Below the pieces are notes generated by a model, which saw only the letters and a program-made list of their open reading frames with translations, did no database searches and was not told where the DNA came from. From NCBI RefSeq assembly GCF_002101675.1, contig NZ_LQOY01000022.1, positions 58,575 to 122,574 on the forward strand: a stretch of 64,000 nucleotides of DNA. Reading direction: 5' to 3'. Made by a program: the position numbers and the translations under genes. Source of the DNA: Mycobacterium gordonae. Lineage in GTDB: Bacteria; Actinomycetota; Actinomycetes; Mycobacteriales; Mycobacteriaceae. This document shows positions 53,184 to 63,084 of this stretch, one piece after another. The stretch's first letter is position 1, and the number at the start of each line of letters is the position of its first letter.

Positions 53184-53510
53184 ATGAGAATCCTTGCTTG
53201 CATGGTTGCGGCGGCGGCTGCCATCGGTGTGGCGGCGCCCGCGCACGCGGACGCCAACCAGGACCAGGCCTTCCTGGTCTCCCTGGGGGCGGCCGGCCTG
53301 ACCTATAAGGACCCCCAGAGCGCGATCGCGGCCGGCAAGACGGTCTGCGACATGGCCAACGAGGGCAAGACGGGGGTCGAGGTCGTCAAGGTGCTCCAGG
53401 ACGCGAACCCCTCCTTGTCGCAGATGAACGCCGCCCGGTTCACCGCGATCTCGGCCGGTGTGTACTGCCCGGCGCAGCTGCCCCCCATTCAGCCGTCGTC
53501 GGGCGGCTAA
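53184..53510 (+). CDS. Secreted DUF732 protein
   Basis: 108 residues. Signal peptide MRILACMVAAAAAIGVAAPA cleaved around AHA-DAN. DUF732 pattern: QDQAFLVSLGAAGLTYKDPQ, AGKTVCDMANEGKTGVEVVK and SAGVYCPAQLPP with two conserved Cys that likely form a disulfide. Secreted helical proteins of this family are abundant in mycobacteria; function unknown. Confidence 0.9.
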   Translation: MRILACMVAAAAAIGVAAPAHADANQDQAFLVSLGAAGLTYKDPQSAIAAGKTVCDMANEGKTGVEVVKVLQDANPSLSQMNAARFTAISAGVYCPAQLPPIQPSSGG

Positions 53511-53706
53511 CTCTCGACCGATGCCGACGCGCCATGGAACATGTTGCGCGCCAATGAAATCCGCGCGGGTATGAGCTGGTAACGCTGCGACGCAATGGGT
53601 TCGACAAGATGGCTCGCCGCTTGACCTGCGTGACGGCTCTCAAGCGTGCGTTCCGGTTGGGAGCCCGGCCGGCCAAGCCCACGACGCGGCAATCGGCGAT
53701 GGCTGC
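53511..53706. other. Intergenic stretch before the PE_PGRS gene, no gene seen
   Basis: GC-rich sequence without a frame that shows mycobacterial codon bias or any motif. With the adjoining repeat array it makes up the 393-bp gap before the PE_PGRS start. It may contain distal regulatory sites. Confidence 0.5.
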
Positions 53707-53824
53707 AAAAAAGAATGTAGCCGCTCGCCATAAAAGAATGCATATGCTCGCAATTAAAGATTGCGAACACTCGCAACCAAGAATGTATTCACTCACCAAC
53801 AAAGAATGCAATTACAATCATTGA
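53707..53824 (+). repeat. Five AT-rich 23-bp tandem repeats upstream of PE_PGRS
   Basis: Imperfect units with AAGAATGYA followed by a CTCGC-like segment: the G of GAATG (GATTG in unit 3) falls at 53713, 53736, 53759, 53781 and 53804, so the period is 23, 23, 22, 23. AT content is far above the genome average. A GGAGGG lies 3-8 bases before the PE_PGRS ATG further on. Possible binding array for a nucleoid-type or specific regulator. The downstream 53825-53903 holds only the 5' leader. Confidence 0.7.
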
Positions 53825-53903
53825 TTAAATGGCTGCACGCTTGTTTTCCGAGGCGTACCGTCTGCCCCCAATGATGTGTTGTCCATTCATCTAGGAGGGT
53901 TCA

Positions 53904-56900
53904 ATGTCGTCTTTCCTGATCGCGGTGCCCGACGCATTGGCCGCGGCTTCGGCGGATTTGACGGGTATCGGAGACGCCGTGCGGCAGGCGACTTCGGTGG
54001 TGGCGGGACCGACGACGGCGATCGTGCCCGCGGCCGCTGACGAGGTGTCGGCGGCCATCACTCGGGCATTCGGCACGTTCGGGCAGGATTTCCAAGCGTT
54101 GAGCGCGGAGACGGCGTTGTTCCATCAGCGGTTCGTCCAGGCGCTGTCGGGGGGTGCGGGAGCGTACGCGGCGGCCGAAGCGGTCAACGCGTCGCCACTG
54201 GCGGCAGCTCAGAATCTGTTCGGCACCGCGGCGGCCTGGGATCCGATCAAGGATCTAACCGGACGCTCCTTGTTCGGCAACGGTGCTGATGGCGCAGCTG
54301 GTACCGGGCAAGCCGGCGGTAACGGCGGGTGGTTGTTCGGCAACGGCGGAAATGGTGGCTCGGGCGCCCCCGGTGGCCAGGGCGGGGCCGGCGGCTCGGC
54401 CGCCCTGTTCGGTGCCGGCGGCAATGGCGGAGCCGGCGGCAACGCGATCACGCCAGGTGGCGTGGGTGGCAACGGCGGGGCCGGCGGAGCGAACGGATTC
54501 CTCTTCGGCGGCAACGGCGGTGCGGGCGGTGCCGGTGGCATCGGGGCTATCGGCGGGACGGGTGGCGCCGGCGGTGCGAACAGGCAACTGCTCGGATTCT
54601 TCGGCTCCGGCGGTGCCGGTGGTGCCGGTGGGACGGGTACCGCCGGCTTGGACGGTCTGCTCGGTGGGGCGGGCGGCCACGGTGGCACCGGCGGGGCTGG
54701 TGGCGCCGGCGGGGCCAACTACTCGCTGCTCGGCGGCGCCGGTGGAATAGGCGGCGCGGGCGGCGCCGGCGGCGTCGGCGGTGCCGGTGGCGCCGGAAGC
54801 ACCGGTGTGGGCATGGCTGGCGGAGTAGGTGGTGCCGGTGGTGACGGTGGCAACGCAGGTGCGGGTGGGGCCGCCGGCGGCTCGATCGCGCTCTTCGGAA
54901 AGGCCGGCATCGCGGGACACGCCGGGGTGGCCGGCAACGGTGGGGTCGGCGGTGATGGTGGCGCCGGTGCCGCGGCCACCAGCGCCGCTGGCGTCGGGTT
55001 CAGTGGTGGCGCCGGCGGTGCGGGAGGGAGTGGCGGGTCAGCCGGCGCCGGCGGACTCAACGGGGCAGGCGGGGCCGGCGGCAGCGGCGGAATCGGCGGC
55101 AACGGTGCTGCCAGCACGAGCATCACACAGGCCGGCGGCGCCGGCGGTAACGGCGGCAACGGCGGTGCGGGTGGCGCGGCCGGTGGCGGCGCGGGTGCCG
55201 CGGGTGCGGTGGGCAGCGGCGGTGCCGCCGGCGCCGGAGGCAACGGCGGGGCCGGCGCGGACGCCGCGAACGGCAGTGGTGCCGCGGGCAGTCGTGGTGG
55301 TGCGGGCGGCAGTGGTGGCCAGGGCGGCAGCGCCGGTAGCGCGCTGGGCACCGCGGGTGCCAGCGGGCATGGTGGCAACGGTGGCCAGGGTGGCGCCGGT
55401 GGCAGCGTGCTGCCTTCCGCTCCCGGCGGGGCCGGTGCCGGCGGTGCCGGTGGCGACGGCGGAAACGGCGGTGGCGCGGCCGCGGTGGGCACCAATGCCA
55501 CAGTGGGTGCCGGCGGCAACGGTGGCGCCGGAGGCGCCGGAGGGATCGGCGTCGACGGCGGGCCCACCACTAACGGCGGGAACGGTGGTGCCGGCGGCGC
55601 GGGCGGTAACGGCGGAAACGCCGGAGGCGCGACCGGGCTCAGCGGCAGCGGCGGTACCGGCGGCGCCGGCGGCACCGGTGGTGACGGCGGCAAGGGCGCC
55701 CTCAACGGTCTGACCGGCGGCAACGGCGGCGATGGTGGCGCCGGCGGCTCGGCCGGCGCGGTCGGCACCGGCGGCAAGGCCGGCAATGGCGGCGCCGCTG
55801 GTGACGGTGGCAGCGGCGGCAACGGGCTTGCGGGCGCGCACGGCAGCGGCGCCGTCGGCGGTAACGGCGGTGCGGGCGGCAACGGTGGCCAGGGCGGCAG
55901 TGCCGGCGGCCCGTCGGGTATCGCCGGCGCCAGCGGCGACGGCGGTAGCGGTGGACAGGGTGGCGCGGGCGGCAGCGTGCTGTCCAGTGCCGCGACCGGA
56001 GCCGGCGCCGGCGGTGCCGGCGGGACCGGCGGCAACGGCGGGGCCGCGGCCGCGGTGGGTACCGGCGCCACGGTGGGCGCCGGCGGCAACGGCGGCGTGG
56101 GCGGTGACGGCGGCGTCGGCGTCGACGGGGGACCCACCACCGGAGGCGGTAACGGCGGCGCCGGCGGCGCCGGCGGCAACGGTGGCAACGCCGGCGGAGC
56201 CTCCGGGATTAGCGGCAGCGGCGGCGCCGGCGGTGACGGTGCCGACGGCGGTAACGGCGGCACCGGCAACCTGAACGGCGGAGCCGGCGGCAATGGCGGT
56301 AACGGTGGCAGCGGTGGCGCGGCGGGCACCGTCGGCACCGGCGGCATCGTGGGCAACGGCGGTGCCGCCGGCGACGGCGGCAACGGCGGGAACGGTTTCT
56401 CGGGCGCGGCCGGCAGTGGCAAGGCCGGCGGTAGCGGCGGGACGGGCGGCAACGGCGGTCAGGGTGGAAACGCCGGCGGCGCGCTGGGCACCGCCGGTGT
56501 CAGCGGTAACGGCGGCAACGGCGGTCAAGGTGGCGCCGGCGGCAGCGTGTTGCCCACTGCCCCCACTGGGGCCGGCGCTGGTGGCAACGGCGGTAACGCC
56601 GGCCACGGCGGTCTCGCGGCCACCGTGGGCAGCGGCGCGGCAGTGGGCAATGGCGGCAACGGTGGCGCCGGCGGAGCCGGCGGGATCGGTGTCGACGGCG
56701 GACCCACCACCAGTGGCGGCAATGGCGGCGCTGGTGGAATCGGCGGTCACGGTGGTAACGCGGGCGGCGCTTCAGGTATCAACGGCGACGGCGGTGCCGG
56801 CGGCGCGGGCGGTTTCGGCGGTAACGGCGGTACCGGCGGCGTCAACGGTACGAACGGCGGCAACGGCGGCAACGGCGGCGCCGGCGGCGCGGCCGGCACC

Positions 56901-58832
56901 GGCGGTGCCGGCGGCACGGCAGGTAAGGGTGGTGCGGCCGGAAACGGCGGTGCCGGCGGCAACGGCGCCGCCGCCGCCATCGGCAGCGGGAACGCCGGCG
57001 GTAGCGGCGGCGCGGGCGGCAACGGCGGCCAGGGTGGTAACGCCGGCAGTGCGCTGGGCACCGCGGGTGCCAGCGGAAACGGCGGCGACGGCGGTGACGG
57101 CGGTGCCGGTGGCAGCGTGCTGCCCACCGCCCCGAGCGGGGTCGGCGCCGGCGGAGCCGGTGGTAGCGGCGGCAATGGCGGGGCCGCAGCCACCGTCGGC
57201 AGCGGTGCAACGGTCGGTGCCGGCGGGAACGGCGGCGACGGCGGCGACGGCGGGATCGGCGTCGACGGAGGTCCCACCACCGGCGGCGGCAGCGGCGGCG
57301 TCGGCGGTGCCGGCGGCAACGGTGGTAACGCCGGCGGTGCGACCGGAACCAGCGGCAGCGGCGGCACTGGCGGCGATGGCGGCACGGGCGGCAACGGTGG
57401 CACCGGTGCTTACAACGGCGGCGCCGGCGGTAACGGTGGTAACGGTGGCAACGGCGGTGCGGCCGGAACCGTCGGCACCGGTGGAACGGTCGGCGCCGGT
57501 GGTTTCGCCGGCGACGGCGGTAACGGCGGTAACGGTGCCGCCGCCGCTGCCGGCAGTGGCATCGCCGGCGGTAAGGGCGGCGCGGGCGGCAACGGCGGTC
57601 AGGGCGGTAGCGCCGGCGGCGCATCCGGCCTTGCCGGTGTTAGCGGCGACGGCGGTAATGGCGGCCACGGCGGTGCCGGCGGCAGCGTGCTGCCGGGTGC
57701 CCCGGCCGGAGCCGGAGTCGGCGGCGCCGGCGGTAGTGGCGGCAACGGCGGGGTGGCGGCGACGGTGGGCGCCGGTGCCCTCGTGGGTAACGGCGGTAAC
57801 GGCGGGGCCGGCGGTGACGGCGGTGTCGGCGTCGACGGCGGACCCGTTCTCACCAACGCCGGTAACGCCGGTGCCGGCGGTGCCGGCGGTGCCGGCGGAA
57901 ACGCGGGCGGCGGTGGCGGCCTTGCCGGCAGCGGTGGGGCCGGCGGTAAGGGCGGCGTCGGTGGCAACGGCGGCACCCCGGCCGCCTCGAGCGGCGGCAA
58001 CGGCGGCAGCGGCGGTAACGGCGGCAACGGCGGTGCCGGTGGCGCGGCCGGTGCGGTCGGGGGTAGTGGCCAGGTCGGCAACGGTGGCGCTGCCGGCGCC
58101 GGCGGCAACGGTGGAAATGGCGCTGACAGCCCGAACGGGAGCGGTAAGGCCGGTGGTAACGGCGGTGCGGGTGGCAACGGCGGACAGGGTGGCAGCGCCG
58201 GTGGCGCTACCGGCATCGCGGGCGCCAGCGCCGCCGGCGGTAACGGCGGCCAAGGTGGTGCCGGGGGCAGCGTGCTGCCGGGCGCCGCGGCCGGTTCTGG
58301 GGCCGGTGGGACCGGCGGGGCTGGCGGTAACGGCGGCATCGCGGCGACCACAGGCAGCGGTGCAACGGTCGGGGCCGGCGGCAATGGCGGAGCCGGAGGC
58401 GCCGGTGGGCTCGGTGTCGACGGCGGGCCTACGACCCCCGGCGGTAACGCCGGTGCCGGCGGCGCCGGCGGCGCGGGTGGTAACGCCGGTGGGGCGGCCG
58501 GGCTCAGCGGCAGCGGCGGTGCAGGAGGCGCCGGGGGTGCCGGTGGTAACGGCGGCACCGGCTCGAGCAAAGACGGCGGTAGCGGCGGCAACGGTGGTGC
58601 CGGCGGGTCGGCCGGCGGTGTGGGCAGCGGCGGCAAGGGCGGTAACGGTGGTGCCGCCGGCGCCGGCGGTAACGGCGCGGCGGCCCTCGGCAAGGGCGGC
58701 AACGGCGGCAACGGTGGCAACGGCGGCAATGGCAACGGCGCGATCGGCGGTGTGGGCGGCGCCGCAGGAGCGGCCGGGACGGGACCCGGCGGTGACGGAA
58801 AGAGTGGCACCAAAGGTAACGACGGCAGCTAG
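53904..58832 (+). CDS. PE_PGRS family protein
   Basis: 1642 residues. PE domain at residues 1-95 ([20 protein letters not shown]) with the ESX secretion motif YAAAE, then the linker [20 protein letters not shown], then about 1500 residues of GGAGGNGG repeats. Within the PGRS part a macro-repeat of exactly 570 bp (190 residues) recurs: GTCGAC of the GVDGGP motif starts at 55551, 56121, 56691, 57261, 57831 and 58416 (last interval 585). There is no C-terminal unique domain; it ends [17 protein letters not shown] proteins are exported by ESX-5 to the cell surface. Confidence 0.96.
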   Translation: MSSFLIAVPDALAAASADLTGIGDAVRQATSVVAGPTTAIVPAAADEVSAAITRAFGTFGQDFQALSAETALFHQRFVQALSGGAGAYAAAEAVNASPLAAAQNLFGTAAAWDPIKDLTGRSLFGNGADGAAGTGQAGGNGGWLFGNGGNGGSGAPGGQGGAGGSAALFGAGGNGGAGGNAITPGGVGGNGGAGGANGFLFGGNGGAGGAGGIGAIGGTGGAGGANRQLLGFFGSGGAGGAGGTGTAGLDGLLGGAGGHGGTGGAGGAGGANYSLLGGAGGIGGAGGAGGVGGAGGAGSTGVGMAGGVGGAGGDGGNAGAGGAAGGSIALFGKAGIAGHAGVAGNGGVGGDGGAGAAATSAAGVGFSGGAGGAGGSGGSAGAGGLNGAGGAGGSGGIGGNGAASTSITQAGGAGGNGGNGGAGGAAGGGAGAAGAVGSGGAAGAGGNGGAGADAANGSGAAGSRGGAGGSGGQGGSAGSALGTAGASGHGGNGGQGGAGGSVLPSAPGGAGAGGAGGDGGNGGGAAAVGTNATVGAGGNGGAGGAGGIGVDGGPTTNGGNGGAGGAGGNGGNAGGATGLSGSGGTGGAGGTGGDGGKGALNGLTGGNGGDGGAGGSAGAVGTGGKAGNGGAAGDGGSGGNGLAGAHGSGAVGGNGGAGGNGGQGGSAGGPSGIAGASGDGGSGGQGGAGGSVLSSAATGAGAGGAGGTGGNGGAAAAVGTGATVGAGGNGGVGGDGGVGVDGGPTTGGGNGGAGGAGGNGGNAGGASGISGSGGAGGDGADGGNGGTGNLNGGAGGNGGNGGSGGAAGTVGTGGIVGNGGAAGDGGNGGNGFSGAAGSGKAGGSGGTGGNGGQGGNAGGALGTAGVSGNGGNGGQGGAGGSVLPTAPTGAGAGGNGGNAGHGGLAATVGSGAAVGNGGNGGAGGAGGIGVDGGPTTSGGNGGAGGIGGHGGNAGGASGINGDGGAGGAGGFGGNGGTGGVNGTNGGNGGNGGAGGAAGTGGAGGTAGKGGAAGNGGAGGNGAAAAIGSGNAGGSGGAGGNGGQGGNAGSALGTAGASGNGGDGGDGGAGGSVLPTAPSGVGAGGAGGSGGNGGAAATVGSGATVGAGGNGGDGGDGGIGVDGGPTTGGGSGGVGGAGGNGGNAGGATGTSGSGGTGGDGGTGGNGGTGAYNGGAGGNGGNGGNGGAAGTVGTGGTVGAGGFAGDGGNGGNGAAAAAGSGIAGGKGGAGGNGGQGGSAGGASGLAGVSGDGGNGGHGGAGGSVLPGAPAGAGVGGAGGSGGNGGVAATVGAGALVGNGGNGGAGGDGGVGVDGGPVLTNAGNAGAGGAGGAGGNAGGGGGLAGSGGAGGKGGVGGNGGTPAASSGGNGGSGGNGGNGGAGGAAGAVGGSGQVGNGGAAGAGGNGGNGADSPNGSGKAGGNGGAGGNGGQGGSAGGATGIAGASAAGGNGGQGGAGGSVLPGAAAGSGAGGTGGAGGNGGIAATTGSGATVGAGGNGGAGGAGGLGVDGGPTTPGGNAGAGGAGGAGGNAGGAAGLSGSGGAGGAGGAGGNGGTGSSKDGGSGGNGGAGGSAGGVGSGGKGGNGGAAGAGGNGAAALGKGGNGGNGGNGGNGNGAIGGVGGAAGAAGTGPGGDGKSGTKGNDGS

Positions 58833-58837
58833 CCCAC

Positions 58838-58880
58838 CGGCGAATCGGCCACCGCTGGCTCAGCGGTGGCCGATTCGCCG
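58838..58880 (+). terminator. 20-bp perfect hairpin after PE_PGRS
   Basis: CGGCGAATCGGCCACCGCTG (58838-58857), loop GCT, then its exact complement to 58880. It begins 6 bases after the stop codon. No U-tract. Probably the PE_PGRS transcription terminator or an mRNA-stabilising structure. Confidence 0.75.
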
Positions 58881-59211
58881 CAGTCCCCATTATGAGGAGG
58901 TTCTCTGCACCCGGAAGTATGCGAATGGCGGTAATGTGGCGCCGGTCGAGGGCTAATTGCTCAAGGCGTCGAAAATTGCGTTCAGTTTTGGAATACAGCA
59001 TGCGGTATTCGCACGAGTAAACCGACTCGCGGCGTTGTCGCACCTGACGTCACCAGGCTGGGCTGAGAACGCTTATTGCGCGTGCTTCAGTCGAATATTT
59101 CGGTAGGCGCAGCGCGCAGAGTGCGCCCACCGGGTATACCAATAGGGACGAGCAACCCGCGGGCGTGAGGGAGTGTGCGATGCGAGGCGCAGTGGCGCGG
59201 GACAACCGCTG
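58881..59211. other. Intergenic region, no gene seen
   Basis: 331 bp of mixed composition between the PE_PGRS hairpin and the hydrolase gene. Several short frames are present but none has a ribosome binding site or family likeness. AT-richer stretches near 58950-59030 and 59070-59110 may hold promoters for the hydrolase. Confidence 0.5.
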
Positions 59212-60165
59212 ATGCGAGCCGGGCTGGCCATCGGTGCGGCATTGGGGACGACTGGCTTGTTGGGCTGGGCCGGGCTGCGCGCCCTGGTCGGGTGGATCGA
59301 GCGCAACCCCGATCCCCTCACACGCGAGCAATTGCTCGCCGAGCCGCAAGGGGAGGAGGTGACGCTAATCCGCCCGGACGGCACGGAGTTGCGCGCGCTG
59401 GTCGCGGGTGAGGGGCCGCCCGTCGTTCTCGTGCACGGCTACACCGTGACCCTCGCCGAATGGAACCTCGTGTGGGACGACCTGCTGGCCAGGGGATTTC
59501 GCGTCATCGCCTTCGATCAGCGTGGCCACGGCCGATCCACTCTGGGTTCGGAGGGTATCGGCTCCGCGCCCATGGCCGCCGACATCGCCGCGGTGCTGGA
59601 ACATTTCGACGTTGCCGATGCCGTCCTCGTCGGCCATTCAATGGGCGGGTTTGTGACCATTCGCGCCCTGCTCGACCACGCCGGCGTCGCACAGCGATTA
59701 CGGGGGCTCGTGCTGTTCGCCACGTGGGCAGGCCGTGTTTTGGACGGAGCGCCCCAGAACAAGCTGCAGATCCCCCTGCTCGAGCGTGGCATCCTGCAGC
59801 GGTTGATCCGCTATCGGACGGTGGGGGTGCTGTTCGGCGCTGCGCAATGCGGAGCGCGTCCCTCGCCGGCGATGGTCTCGGTGTTTACCGAGGGCTTCCG
59901 CCAGCACGTTGAGGAACACGGGGCGCTGCTGCCGATCGTGCGCGCCTTCTCGCGCGAAGACCGCTATCCGCGCCTGGGCGAGATCACCGTGCCCACGGTG
60001 GTCATGGTTGGAGCAGCGGACCGCACCACGCCGCCCAGTCACTCCCGTCGGATGGCCGACGGCATTCCCGGCGCCCGGTTGGTCACGGTGCCCGATGCGG
60101 GGCACGCGCTGAACTGGGAAGCTCCCGACGAGCTGGTCAAGGTCATCGAATCGCTGACGGCGTAG
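59212..60165 (+). CDS. Alpha/beta-hydrolase
   Basis: 317 residues from ATG 59212 (MRAGLAIGAALGTTGLLGWA), a hydrophobic start that may be a membrane anchor. VVLVHGYTVTLAEWNLVWDD (oxyanion HGYT), FDQRGHGRST, the nucleophile elbow LVGHSMGGFVT, AADRTTPPSH (acid) and DAGHALNWEAP (His) give a full triad. Epoxide hydrolase/esterase-like; substrate unknown. Confidence 0.9.
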   Translation: MRAGLAIGAALGTTGLLGWAGLRALVGWIERNPDPLTREQLLAEPQGEEVTLIRPDGTELRALVAGEGPPVVLVHGYTVTLAEWNLVWDDLLARGFRVIAFDQRGHGRSTLGSEGIGSAPMAADIAAVLEHFDVADAVLVGHSMGGFVTIRALLDHAGVAQRLRGLVLFATWAGRVLDGAPQNKLQIPLLERGILQRLIRYRTVGVLFGAAQCGARPSPAMVSVFTEGFRQHVEEHGALLPIVRAFSREDRYPRLGEITVPTVVMVGAADRTTPPSHSRRMADGIPGARLVTVPDAGHALNWEAPDELVKVIESLTA

Positions 60166-60233
60166 TAGATCTCGGCGATATGTAAGCGAATGTCTAAGCG
60201 CCGCAGTAGGTTCGACCTCCGTCCCGTCGATGC

Positions 60234-60458
60234 TCAGCCGGCCGGCCTGGTCGCCTGCGTCCAGGTGTGACCGTCGAAGTAGCGCAGCACGTTCGGATCT
60301 GACTGGTCGGGATACCAGCCCGCGCCGGGTTGCCAGGCGTGCGGGACGTAGGGCGGGGCTTCAGGCGATCTGGTCAGACGCACCAGCAGTGCGATCACGC
60401 CGGCAACGAGGCCGAGTCCGACGATCCCGACGATGATCAGCATGAGAAGACTTGCCAT
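60234..60458 (-). CDS. DUF2510 small membrane protein
   Basis: 74 residues. One transmembrane helix (LLMLIIVGIVGLGLVAGVIALL shortened: residues 4-25) followed by the DUF2510 motif AGWYPDQSDPNVLRYFDGHT and WTQATRP. Such domains occur at the cytosolic side of many actinobacterial membrane proteins. Function unknown. Confidence 0.82.
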   Translation of the reverse strand: MASLLMLIIVGIVGLGLVAGVIALLVRLTRSPEAPPYVPHAWQPGAGWYPDQSDPNVLRYFDGHTWTQATRPAG

Positions 60459-60645
60459 GAGTGGTCACTCTTGCAGATGAACGTGGTCGAGTCCCGGCAT
60501 CGGTGCTGGTGCGGCTGGCGCATTTGAGTCACCGGCCGTGCCCGGGCTTGCGTCGGCGTCTCGATCGAGCGAATCATCAACGCCATGGCGGGGGGCAAAC
60601 GAGCGGCGGCCGCGCTGGCGGCTTCACTGGCGCTGGTGAGCGGAC

Positions 60646-60837
60646 GTGACCCTCAAACGTGTTGACGAGTTGAAGCCCGGCGACAGGATCCGCATGACGA
60701 TCGGGCACGCGACCGTCGTCGAAATCGAACCCCTCGAAGGAGACCGCACGATGCTCACCTTCCTGTACGGAACGCGAAGGCCCGCCGACAACGACGTCAC
60801 CGTGGATGTGCTGGAGGATGACGAATGGGGTTGGTAG
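60646..60837 (+). CDS. Small hypothetical protein
   Basis: 63 residues from GTG 60646 (VTLKRVDELKPGDRIRMTIG), then HATVVEIEPLEGDRTMLTFL and an acidic end DVLEDDEWGW. It reads as a small SH3-like beta barrel. The preceding 60459-60645 stretch shows no gene. Family not recognised; a conserved mycobacterial small protein is likely. Confidence 0.6.
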   Translation: MTLKRVDELKPGDRIRMTIGHATVVEIEPLEGDRTMLTFLYGTRRPADNDVTVDVLEDDEWGW

Positions 60838-60980
60838 GGCGGACTTGTCATCGAGGCCCCAAGTACTCGCCAAATTTCCGCGCAGGGTGCTTTTTTGGTT
60901 AACGCGAGGTAAACTAAGCGCTAACTCCCTGTGTAGGAGGGAGCCTGGACGACTGCGCCTCGAGCCAATCGGAGCCCGCT

Positions 60981-61634
60981 ATGTTCACCCGCATCACCGT
61001 CGCTGCCGGGTCACTGCTCACCACCGTCTCGTTGCTCAGCGGCGCCGCAATGGTGCACGCCGGCGCAGCGTCGGCTGACTCGAGCCAGGACGACCATTTC
61101 CTGGCACTGCTCGACCAAAAGGGCGTCTCGGCCCTGTCGGGTGTGCCGGCCCTCATCGCCACGGCGCATCAAATTTGCGGCAGTCTGGCGTCGGGCATGT
61201 CGGCGGACGCCTTGGTGGCTGCGCTGGTGGACAACGCGAACAACGTCACCCCTGGTGCCGACCCGGGCCGCCTCTTGCGCACCGAATCACGGTTCCTCGA
61301 CGCAGCAGTGGAAGCCTACTGCCCGGACTACCGAGGACGGGTGGTGTTCACCAATCCCGCGGGATGGAGCCGGCCGAAATATGCTGTCGTGCTGGCTTCT
61401 TCGCTGATCAAGGGAGCCAATCCGGAAATCCCGACTCCGCCTGGGCCGGGAGCTGAGGCGCAGAACCTCACGCCACCATCGGCAGTGGCCCCGCCTCCAC
61501 CGCGGAAGACGGCACCTCCCGTTGTCGGTCCGCCGCCCGGGGGTGGCGGTGGGGGAGGAGGCACCGGCGGTGGCACCGGCGGGGTCTCACCGACACCGCC
61601 CATGGAACCGGGGATCATCACGCTGGCGCCGTAA
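60981..61634 (+). CDS. Secreted DUF732 protein with Pro/Gly-rich tail
   Basis: 217 residues. Signal peptide MFTRITVAAGSLLTTVSLLS, cleavage near ASA-DSSQ. DUF732 domain: QDDHFLALLDQKGVSALSGV, IATAHQICGSLASGMSADAL and AVEAYCPDY with two Cys. The tail after residue about 150 is PPP and GGGG-rich (TPPGPGAEAQNLTPPSAVAP), suggesting an extended wall-spanning region. A stretch with GGTTAACGCGAGGTAAACTA upstream may contain its promoter. Confidence 0.88.
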   Translation: MFTRITVAAGSLLTTVSLLSGAAMVHAGAASADSSQDDHFLALLDQKGVSALSGVPALIATAHQICGSLASGMSADALVAALVDNANNVTPGADPGRLLRTESRFLDAAVEAYCPDYRGRVVFTNPAGWSRPKYAVVLASSLIKGANPEIPTPPGPGAEAQNLTPPSAVAPPPPRKTAPPVVGPPPGGGGGGGGTGGGTGGVSPTPPMEPGIITLAP

Positions 61635-61658
61635 CGCTCAGCCATCTACGGTGCTCTC

Positions 61659-62507
61659 ATGTTGCATGGGCTGCCGATGCCGCACGTCGCGCTGGATCGG
61701 TCGATCAGCGACACGGTCGGCACTACGCCCGACGTCACTTGGTCGATCTGTATTCGAGACGCTGGCGGCCGCCAACTCGCAGAACACAATTCCGATGTGT
61801 CCATGGAAACTGCCAGTGTCGGAAAGCTGCTGCTCTTGGCCGAAGTGGCGCGGCAGTGCGTCGAGGGGTCGATGGACTGCTACGAATTGCTCGACCGCAA
61901 TCCTGCTGTGTACGTTGCGGATTCGGGTATCTGGCAGCATCTGCACGCTCAGCGGTTCTCCGTCCACGATCTGTGCGTGCTGGTCGCCTCGGTCAGCGAT
62001 AACCTCGCCACCAACGTGTTGCTGAACCGTGTGGGCTTAGACAGCATCCAAGCATTTTGTGGGACAATCGGTTTGGCCAAGACCGCGCTGCTGGATCGTG
62101 TTCGGGACCATCGTGGACCCGATGACGTGTGGACGTTGTCGGTGGGTTCGGCCGCTGAGTTGTCCGATTTCATGTGTCGCCTGGCCGCCAAGCGGCTCAT
62201 ATCGCAGGCGGTCTCGGACCAGTTGAACAGGTGGCTGGCGACAGGCCTGGATCTGTCGATGGTGGCATCTGCATTCGGTCTGGATCCTCTAGCGCATGCC
62301 GAGCCGGATCGCGGCTATTGCGTCCGCAACAAGACTGGAACCGACGCGGCCGTCAGAGCCGACGTGGGCACCATAGAACGAAACGGCACCTGGTACTCCT
62401 ATGCCGTTATTGCCAACTGGGATGCCGCCGGCCCCGATTGGCGAGACACAGTGCTCGCGGGAATGCGCTCGATCGGTGAGGTGCTCAGAGATCTTCTTGC
62501 GCACTAA
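61659..62507 (+). CDS. Beta-lactamase-fold serine hydrolase without signal peptide
   Basis: 282 residues. Class A signature elements: S53-V-G-K56 (SxxK), S113-D-N115 (SDN) and K225-T-G (KTG). There is no export signal (MLHGLPMPHVALDRSISDTV) and the ExxLN deacylation motif of class A enzymes is not visible between residues 145 and 175 (RVRDHRGPDDVWTLSVGSAA). It may be a cytosolic serine hydrolase or esterase rather than a drug-hydrolysing lactamase. Twenty-four bases after the DUF732 gene. Confidence 0.85.
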   Translation: MLHGLPMPHVALDRSISDTVGTTPDVTWSICIRDAGGRQLAEHNSDVSMETASVGKLLLLAEVARQCVEGSMDCYELLDRNPAVYVADSGIWQHLHAQRFSVHDLCVLVASVSDNLATNVLLNRVGLDSIQAFCGTIGLAKTALLDRVRDHRGPDDVWTLSVGSAAELSDFMCRLAAKRLISQAVSDQLNRWLATGLDLSMVASAFGLDPLAHAEPDRGYCVRNKTGTDAAVRADVGTIERNGTWYSYAVIANWDAAGPDWRDTVLAGMRSIGEVLRDLLAH

Positions 62508-62587
62508 GCGTGAGTGCGACGTGTGGGTGGTCCGCTGCCATGAGGTCCGGCCACAAGATGTTGGGTGAGTGACCCCGTATGGGTTCG

Positions 62588-62938
62588 GTTTCTGCTGTCG
62601 GTCATTTGTCCCATCCGTAGGAATCGTCATGTCTGCATTGACGTCGAGCGGCGACGAACCACTGCCACGAACGTAACAAGGGCGGACAACCGTCCATGCT
62701 CGTCGCCGCCCTCGGGAAGGGCCGAGTTCCGTTGTCGGACGGGGCGGCGCGATCGTTTCACCTCCACTGGGCCCGGCGGGGCCGACTGGCTGCTCGTGAA
62801 CACCCGGGGAGTCATCAGCGCGACACCCTGGACGGTTCAACGCGTAAACGCGACGATCCGGTCAACGATGATTCCGATGACGATCCGGCCAGAGATGTCC
62901 GATTCCTACGGATGGGACAAATGACCGACAGCAGAAAC
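62588..62938. mobile_element. 351-bp MITE-like element with 39-bp perfect terminal inverted repeats
   Basis: The left end (62588-62626) begins GTTTCTGCTGTCGGTCATTT and is perfectly repeated, inverted, at 62900-62938. The interior 273 bp has no convincing coding frame. No clear target-site duplication was seen. Inverted repeats of 38-40 bp are the size found in Tn3-family elements, but the terminal bases do not give a firm family. A non-autonomous element or solo remnant. Confidence 0.75.
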
Positions 62939-63084
62939 AAATGATGACCAAGTCACGGACGGCCCTGGCGGCGCTGGTGCCGAGCTGCTGGCGGCCGCAG
63001 ATGCGTCGGGTCCCGCGGCGGCCGCGCCGGGGGCGATGGGCCATGGCGCCGTTCCAGAAAATATTTCTCTGAACTGCGCAAACC

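Noticed and set aside
53707..53824. CRISPR-like array
   Set aside because: Units are only about 23 bp with continuous degenerate similarity and no distinct spacers; no cas genes nearby.
53609..53824. 71-codon + frame before PE_PGRS
   Set aside because: Its C-terminal half is just translation of the AT-rich repeats; no conservation signal can be seen.
54719..56452. Long Pro/Ala-rich frames on both strands within the PE_PGRS gene
   Set aside because: Produced by the GGC/GCC-rich PGRS repeats, which keep all frames open; only the + frame from 53904 has a PE domain.
62565..62924. 119-codon + frame inside the inverted-repeat element
   Set aside because: Runs through both inverted repeats, has Arg/Thr-rich unstructured composition and no transposase motif.
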